Source: Caryophanales bacterium UBA784
GTDB lineage: Bacteria; Bacillota_I; Bacilli_A; RFN20; CAG-288
NCBI GenBank assembly: GCA_002297045.1
Contig: DBJE01000004.1
Span: 1-64,000, forward strand
Length of the DNA stretch: 64,000 bases
Reading direction: 5' to 3'
Part shown: in pieces, positions 59,215 to 64,000 of the stretch
Position numbering within the stretch: the first letter of the stretch is position 1
How the letters are laid out: each line of letters begins with the position of its first letter
Program-made: the position numbers and the translations under genes
The notes under the pieces: model-generated
What the model was told of the DNA's origin: nothing
The model's database searches: none
What the model saw: only the letters and a program-made list of their open reading frames with translations

Positions 59215-61884
59215 ATGGCAGAAGAAAACAATAAGCCGGAGAATACCCTTCCGGAAAAAGACGGAAAAAAGGATGGAGGAATCCCCGGACTTACCGAAGG
59301 TATCGTCCCTGGGATCACAAACGACGAATTCGGTCCGGAAATCAAGAGTTCCTTCCTTGACTATGCCGTATCGACTCTGACAAGCCGTGCCATCCCCGAT
59401 GCGAGAGACGGAAGGAAACCGGTCCAGCGCCGTATCATCTACGCAAGGTGGGAGAGGGGAATCACCCCGGACAAGCCGTTTAAAAAATCCGCCCGTGTCG
59501 TCGGCGACGTCATGGGTAAATATCATCCGCACGGCGATTCCTCCATCTATCTTGCCATGTGCCGCAGGGCGCAGGATTTTGCCAGGCGTTATACTCTTGT
59601 CCAAGGACACGGAAACTTCGGTTCTCCGGACGGAGACGAGCCGGCAGCTTCCCGTTACACTGAGGCACGGCTAAGCAAGATTGCCCTAGAGAGGACGCGG
59701 GATATTGAAAAGGAAACCGTCGATTTTATCGATACCTACGATGCAGACGGAAAGGAACCTGTCGTTCTTCCTTCCCGTTTCCCTAACCTACTTTGTAATG
59801 AATCATCCGGTATTGCTGTTGGTATGGCAACTTCTATTCCTCCACATAACTTGACAGAAACGATCAATGGAATCGAGGCCATCATCCATAATCCGGACAT
59901 CGATGTCGAATCCTTAAGGCAGATCATCAAAGGACCGGACTTTCCTGGCGGAGGCATCATCCTTGGACGGAACGGAATCAAGAACTACTTCCTTACCGGA
60001 AGAGGATCGGTCAAGGTCCGTGCCAAGTACCACACCGAAGAAAAGAACGGACGCACCCGCATCATCTTCACCGAACTTCCTTATAGGGTCAATAAGCGGG
60101 AACTGGCAAAGACAATTGCCACGTTAGCCGATGACAAGAAAATCGACGGCATTTCGGCCGTTGCCGACTATTCTTCCCAGAAGAGGGGTACCTATTTCGT
60201 CGTTGATTTAAAGAAGGATGCCATTGTCGACCTTGTCCTCAATCATCTCTTCCACTACACTCCGCTTCAGTCTTCCTTTGCCGTCAATAGGCTCGCCCTT
60301 GACCACGGCGTCCCCCGCGTCCTTAATAGGAGGCAGGCCTTAAAGATTTACATCAACCACCAGGAAGAGATTATCACCCGCCGTACCCGTTTTGACTTAA
60401 AGAAGGCCCAGGACCGCATCCACATCCTCGATGCCATCCTAACGGTAGCCGATGCCATCGATGAGACTATCCACATTATCCGTTCCTCCCAGACCTACGA
60501 AGAGGCTTCTAGCCGCCTTATCGAACGTTTTCATTTTGATGAGGTCCAGGCCAAGGCCATCCTTGATAGGCCCTTACGCCGTCTTACCGGACTTGATCAG
60601 CAGAAGTACCAGGACGAGAAGAACGGCTTAATCAGCGACTGCGAACGCTACACCACAATTCTCTCCGACAAAGGCGCTCTTGAGCAGACGCTAATTGAAG
60701 AGCTTGAAGTCATCAAGAAGAACTATGGGGATGCAAGAAGAAGCGAAATCAGTGACTTTGACATCGACGATGACGACGAATCCCTGATTCCGAACAAGGA
60801 GATTCTGATTTTCTTAACAAAGGGCGGATACATCAAACGGGTCTCTCCCGATGAGTTCCGCACCCAGAACAGAGGCGGAGTCGGTGTAACCGGAAGGAAG
60901 ACCAAGGAAAACGACGATATCCAGATTCTCCGCCACTCCCGGACAAAGACGGATGTTCTTTTCTTTACCAATCTTGGCCGTGTCTATCACTGCCGTGGAT
61001 ATGAAATCCAGGAAGGAAGCCGGACCAGCAAAGGTATTCCGATTGTCAATCTTCTCCGACTAAGGAAAGATGAGAAGGTCAATGCCATCATCTCCTTAGA
61101 TCATTACGAGAACACCTTCCTCTTCTTCGCCACCAAAGACGGCGTAGTCAAGCGTTCTCCGGCCAGTGATTTTGAGAACATCAACGTCAATGGTAAGATT
61201 GCCATCACTCTCCGGGAAGGGGACGAACTTAGGGATGTCCGCCAGACTGACGGAAATGCCATCATCTCCTTAGGCTCAAGCGAAGGAAAGGTCTGCTCCT
61301 TCCACGAAGACGATGTCCGGGCAAGGGGACGGACGGCCACCGGCGTCAAGGGCATCGACCTAGCCCCTGACTGCAAAGTCGTCGGTCTTGTCACTTCCCT
61401 TGACGGAAATAAGATCTTCTCCCTCTCCGAGAACGGATACGGAAAGATCACGGAAGGCAGCGAATACCGGATTACTTCCCGTGGCAGCAAGGGTGTAAAG
61501 ACCATTAAGGAAACGGAGAAGAACGGAGGACTTTGCGTCATTAAGAACGTCAAAGGAGACGAGGACATTCTAATCATTACCGACCACGGAACGACTAGGC
61601 GCACCTCCTTAAGCCAGGTAAACGAATCATCCCGTAACACCATCGGTGTCAAGAGGATCACTTTGCGGAACAAGGAACACATTTCTTCTGTCTCCGTCCT
61701 GCCTAGCGAATCGGATTACGAAGAAAGCCCTGAGGAGCAGGCAAGGGATAAAGCAGAGGAGGAAAAGGTGGAAAAAGCCGAAAAGACAGACGAAGATGCA
61801 GCCTTAAAGGAACTGCTTAAACGTGCACAGTCAAGTGATGATGATTCGACAAACGGCTCTGGCGATGACGGAGAAAATGAGTAG
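59215..61884 (+). CDS. gyrA: DNA gyrase subunit A
   Basis: 889 residues. With GyrB it introduces negative supercoils. The catalytic Tyr148 lies in SRYTEAR, and the quinolone region reads YHPHGDSSIYLAMCRRAQDF (Ser109 equals E. coli Ser83; Leu113 stands at Asp87). The C-terminal pinwheel domain contains the GyrA-box variant QNRGGVGVTG near 560, which favours gyrase over ParC. About 30 acidic/Ser residues end the protein. It starts 15 bases after gyrB with an AGGAGG site. Confidence 0.96.
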   Translation: MAEENNKPENTLPEKDGKKDGGIPGLTEGIVPGITNDEFGPEIKSSFLDYAVSTLTSRAIPDARDGRKPVQRRIIYARWERGITPDKPFKKSARVVGDVMGKYHPHGDSSIYLAMCRRAQDFARRYTLVQGHGNFGSPDGDEPAASRYTEARLSKIALERTRDIEKETVDFIDTYDADGKEPVVLPSRFPNLLCNESSGIAVGMATSIPPHNLTETINGIEAIIHNPDIDVESLRQIIKGPDFPGGGIILGRNGIKNYFLTGRGSVKVRAKYHTEEKNGRTRIIFTELPYRVNKRELAKTIATLADDKKIDGISAVADYSSQKRGTYFVVDLKKDAIVDLVLNHLFHYTPLQSSFAVNRLALDHGVPRVLNRRQALKIYINHQEEIITRRTRFDLKKAQDRIHILDAILTVADAIDETIHIIRSSQTYEEASSRLIERFHFDEVQAKAILDRPLRRLTGLDQQKYQDEKNGLISDCERYTTILSDKGALEQTLIEELEVIKKNYGDARRSEISDFDIDDDDESLIPNKEILIFLTKGGYIKRVSPDEFRTQNRGGVGVTGRKTKENDDIQILRHSRTKTDVLFFTNLGRVYHCRGYEIQEGSRTSKGIPIVNLLRLRKDEKVNAIISLDHYENTFLFFATKDGVVKRSPASDFENINVNGKIAITLREGDELRDVRQTDGNAIISLGSSEGKVCSFHEDDVRARGRTATGVKGIDLAPDCKVVGLVTSLDGNKIFSLSENGYGKITEGSEYRITSRGSKGVKTIKETEKNGGLCVIKNVKGDEDILIITDHGTTRRTSLSQVNESSRNTIGVKRITLRNKEHISSVSVLPSESDYEESPEEQARDKAEEEKVEKAEKTDEDAALKELLKRAQSSDDDSTNGSGDDGENE

Positions 61885-61941
61885 GCTTCATCCTAAGCGT
61901 GTATAATTGATACGATAGTTTTAAGAAAGGACAGGCAGAAC

Positions 61942-63264
61942 ATGTTAGATGTTAAATATGTCATTGACCATCTCGAAGAGGTCATCAAAAGACTAAATAC
62001 CCGTAACGGAGACTATTCCTATCTCCGCGAGCTTCCGAATCTTGATAAAAAGCGCCGTGACGACATCAGGCAGTCGGATAAGTTAAAAGCCGAGCGCAAT
62101 GTCCAAAGTAAGGAAATCGGAAAGCTGAAGGCCCAGCACAAAGATGATGAAGCTAAGGCGGCAAGGGAGAAGGTTTCCTTCGATAAGGAAGAGATTGCCC
62201 GTTTAGACAAGGAAATCGCCAAGATTGACGAAGATATCCACGAGAGGATGCTGAAGACTCCGAACATTCCGGATGCTTCCCTTCCTATCGGCATCGATGA
62301 TACCTTTAACCGTCCGGAGAAGTACTACGGCAAGCCGACGGTCTTCAAGTTTAAGCCGAAGTCCCACTGGGAACTTGGCTTAGAGCATGGCTATTTCGAC
62401 TTCGACCGTGCCGCGAAAGTCACCGGATCCCGTTTCACTTTCTATCTTGGTGCCTTCGCCCATCTTGAGCGTGCCGTTGCTTCCTTTAGGCTTGATACCC
62501 ATGTCAAGGCAGGTTATACCGAAGTCTTGCCTCCCTACCTTGTCAACACCGACTCTTTGACCGGTTCCGGCCAGCTTCCTAAGTTTGCCGACCAGGCCTA
62601 TAGGACCAATAACACTGGAGAAGAATACTGGCTGATTCCGACCGCAGAAGTTCCGGTCACCAACTATTACCGCGGAGAGATTCTCTCTGCCGATGATCTT
62701 CCTAAATGGTTCTGCGCCTACTCTTCCTGCTTCCGTGCGGAAGCCGGTGCAGCAGGACGGGACACCAGAGGAATCATCCGTCAGCATCAGTTCCAGAAGG
62801 TCGAATTAGTCAAGTTCTGTCTTCCTGAGAAATCCTGGGACGAGTTAGAGTCCCTGACCGAAGAAGCCGAAAAGATCCTTGAACTTCTTAAGCTTCCTTA
62901 CCGCCGTGTCTGCCTCTCCACCGGAGACCTTGGCTTCTCCGCCGCAAAATGCTTCGATCTTGAAGTCTTCAGGCCTTCCTATAACGACTATGAGGAGAAA
63001 GACGGACTCTGGCAGAGCGTCAAGCCGGTCTATAAGGAAATCTCTTCCTGCTCCAACGACACGGACTATCAGGCCCACCGGAGGAACATCCGCTTCAAAC
63101 GGACCAAGGACAGCAAGACCGAATATGTCCATAGGCTCAACGGATCCGGACTTGCCGTCGGACGTACGGTCGCTGCCATCATCGAGAACTACCAGAACGA
63201 AGACGGAAGCATCACCGTTCCGGAAGTCTTACGTCCTTATAGGCAGAGGGACGTCATTAAGTAA
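61942..63264 (+). CDS. serS: seryl-tRNA synthetase
   Basis: 440 residues, normal length. The N-terminal coiled-coil arm (about 25-105, Lys/Glu-rich) binds the long arm of tRNA-Ser. The class II core has motif 2 (AYSSCFRAEAGAAGRDTRGIIRQHQF) and motif 3 (HRLNGSGLAVGRTVAAIIENYQ). It charges tRNA-Ser and tRNA-Sec with serine. It lies 57 bases after gyrA with an AAAGGA site and is followed by a strong terminator. No T-box leader is visible in the short upstream spacer. Confidence 0.96.
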   Translation: MLDVKYVIDHLEEVIKRLNTRNGDYSYLRELPNLDKKRRDDIRQSDKLKAERNVQSKEIGKLKAQHKDDEAKAAREKVSFDKEEIARLDKEIAKIDEDIHERMLKTPNIPDASLPIGIDDTFNRPEKYYGKPTVFKFKPKSHWELGLEHGYFDFDRAAKVTGSRFTFYLGAFAHLERAVASFRLDTHVKAGYTEVLPPYLVNTDSLTGSGQLPKFADQAYRTNNTGEEYWLIPTAEVPVTNYYRGEILSADDLPKWFCAYSSCFRAEAGAAGRDTRGIIRQHQFQKVELVKFCLPEKSWDELESLTEEAEKILELLKLPYRRVCLSTGDLGFSAAKCFDLEVFRPSYNDYEEKDGLWQSVKPVYKEISSCSNDTDYQAHRRNIRFKRTKDSKTEYVHRLNGSGLAVGRTVAAIIENYQNEDGSITVPEVLRPYRQRDVIK

Positions 63265-63266
63265 AC

Positions 63267-63297
63267 AAAAGGGCCGGTGCAGAGCACCGGCCTTTTT
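63267..63297 (+). terminator. intrinsic terminator after serS
   Basis: GGCCGGTGC-AGA-GCACCGGCC, a 9-bp G/C stem extended by flanking A and T pairs and followed by TTTTTC, two bases after the serS stop. Confidence 0.92.
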
Positions 63298-63393
63298 CTT
63301 TCTCTTTGGAAAGCGTTATCAAGTCAAAAGGAAACAGTTTTTCTCTCTTCTCCCTTTATAATAAGTAGGCTTGTCTAGGAGAAAAACATCTTT

Positions 63394-64000
63394 ATGGTGC
63401 AACAGGTTCAACAGAAGAAAAGCCTTTGGCGGAAGTTCACTTCCCTCTTTGACCAGAGGGATCTCACAAAGGGAAAGATTTTTCCTGTCTTAAGGCAGTT
63501 CATGGTTCCGATTATTCTTTCCATGATTTTCCAGCAGATTTATTCTTTGACCGATGCTGTGATTGTCGGAAAATATTTAAATGCCAACCAGGTGGCAGCC
63601 GTAAATGATGTCATCCCTATCGTCAACAGGATTACAAACTTTGCCATTGGATGCACGGCCGGCTTCTCAGTCATAATCTCTAAGGCGACAGGAGAAGGAA
63701 ATAGGGAGAAGGCACGGAAGGCTTTTGCGGTACAGCTTATCCTCTCTGTCGTTCTGACTATCCTGATTACCCTTGCCTGCTATTTCCTAATTGACCCGGT
63801 TCTCTCCTGGATCAAAATCGATAAAAACTCGACAGATCCCGGAAGGCAGGAAATCTACAAGGAAGGCTTTAATTATATCTTTATCAACCTGGTCTTTGGC
63901 TTCTTCCCTCAGATGCTCTACAACCTGATTGTCTCCTCACTGCGGGCAATCGGTGACTCTTTGTTCCCGTTCTTTTTCTTAGTCGGAGGAACAAGGAGGA
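63394..64000 (+). CDS. MATE-family multidrug/toxin exporter, 5' part
   Basis: An open frame from ATG 63394 (TAGGAG site upstream) runs to the window end, about 202 codons without a stop. It has a cytoplasmic head (VQQVQQKKSLWRKF), then helix 1 with MVPIILSMIFQQIYSLTDAV, which is typical of MATE transporters, then GKYLNANQVAAVNDVIPI and a third helix region. MATE proteins expel cationic compounds using Na or H gradients. The remaining two thirds lie outside the window. Confidence 0.88.
   Translation, partial: MVQQVQQKKSLWRKFTSLFDQRDLTKGKIFPVLRQFMVPIILSMIFQQIYSLTDAVIVGKYLNANQVAAVNDVIPIVNRITNFAIGCTAGFSVIISKATGEGNREKARKAFAVQLILSVVLTILITLACYFLIDPVLSWIKIDKNSTDPGRQEIYKEGFNYIFINLVFGFFPQMLYNLIVSSLRAIGDSLFPFFFLVGGTRR

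Noticed and set aside
37..64000. Mycoplasma-type code with TGA as Trp
   Set aside because: Several genes (HD, dus, recF) end at TGA with the next gene or spacer following as expected, and Trp is TGG throughout.

Overview
The window looks like a chromosomal segment of a Firmicutes-type (Bacilli/Erysipelotrichia-like) anaerobe, probably an uncultured gut or rumen bacterium. The reasons are a low-to-moderate GC content, strong AGGAGG ribosome sites, extended -10 promoters (TGnTATAAT), a one-piece pyruvate:ferredoxin oxidoreductase, Gram-positive lipoprotein and ABC architectures, and the order yaaA-like S4 gene, recF, gyrB, gyrA, serS. TGA is used as a stop (for example at the ends of the HD and dus genes), so this is the standard bacterial code and not a Mycoplasma code. 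Family-level placement is a guess.

Layout. (1) 37-12347, minus strand: a five-gene operon of very large exported proteins of unknown function, including two tandem paralogues of 1393 and 1318 residues. (2) 12594-18395, plus strand: an HD hydrolase, a DUF523 protein, a tRNA-dihydrouridine synthase, an AlbA_2/Schlafen-like ATPase gene flanked by two copies of an operator-like repeat, then a DeoR regulator and a 1-phosphofructokinase-like sugar kinase. (3) 18588-20793: a scar of mobile DNA. Two ~390-bp direct repeats each encode a 32-residue hydrophobic peptide, with a decayed transposase between them and a decayed membrane-protein gene after them. (4) 20863-22543: a DnaQ-like exonuclease with a BRCT-like tail, and a HAD phosphatase. 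(5) 22831-33446, minus strand: a tight six-gene operon of a 114-residue protein, an M6-like metalloprotease lipoprotein, two ~1100-residue four-repeat proteins with degenerate zinc motifs, and an ABC ATPase plus permease. This is the best candidate for an undescribed system. (6) 34014-35907: a sirtuin, an unknown protein and a frameshifted zinc-ribbon/TM2 gene. (7) 36085-40887: an exported protein with two MacB-like ABC proteins. (8) 41156-44767: nifJ.

(9) 45133-52983 is an accessory stretch. It holds a broken DUF4143 ATPase gene behind three 23-bp tandem repeats, the remnant of a radical-SAM/SPASM peptide maturase translationally coupled to an ABC exporter, a zinc/cadmium P1B ATPase, and a second AlbA_2 ATPase gene whose -35 box lies inside five 12-bp tandem repeats. 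(10) 53197-55529: a lipoprotein and a zinc-sensing ArsR repressor. (11) 55678-64000, plus strand: S4 protein, recF, gyrB, gyrA, serS and the start of a MATE transporter.

Themes. Three separate ATPase genes (two AlbA_2, one DUF4143) are each preceded by their own operator-like repeat array, suggesting a shared autoregulatory style. Both gyrase subunits carry non-consensus residues at classical quinolone-resistance positions (GyrA Leu113, GyrB Asn527). dnaA and dnaN are not next to recF, and I found no DnaA-box cluster, so I do not call an origin. No tRNA, rRNA or CRISPR array was seen.
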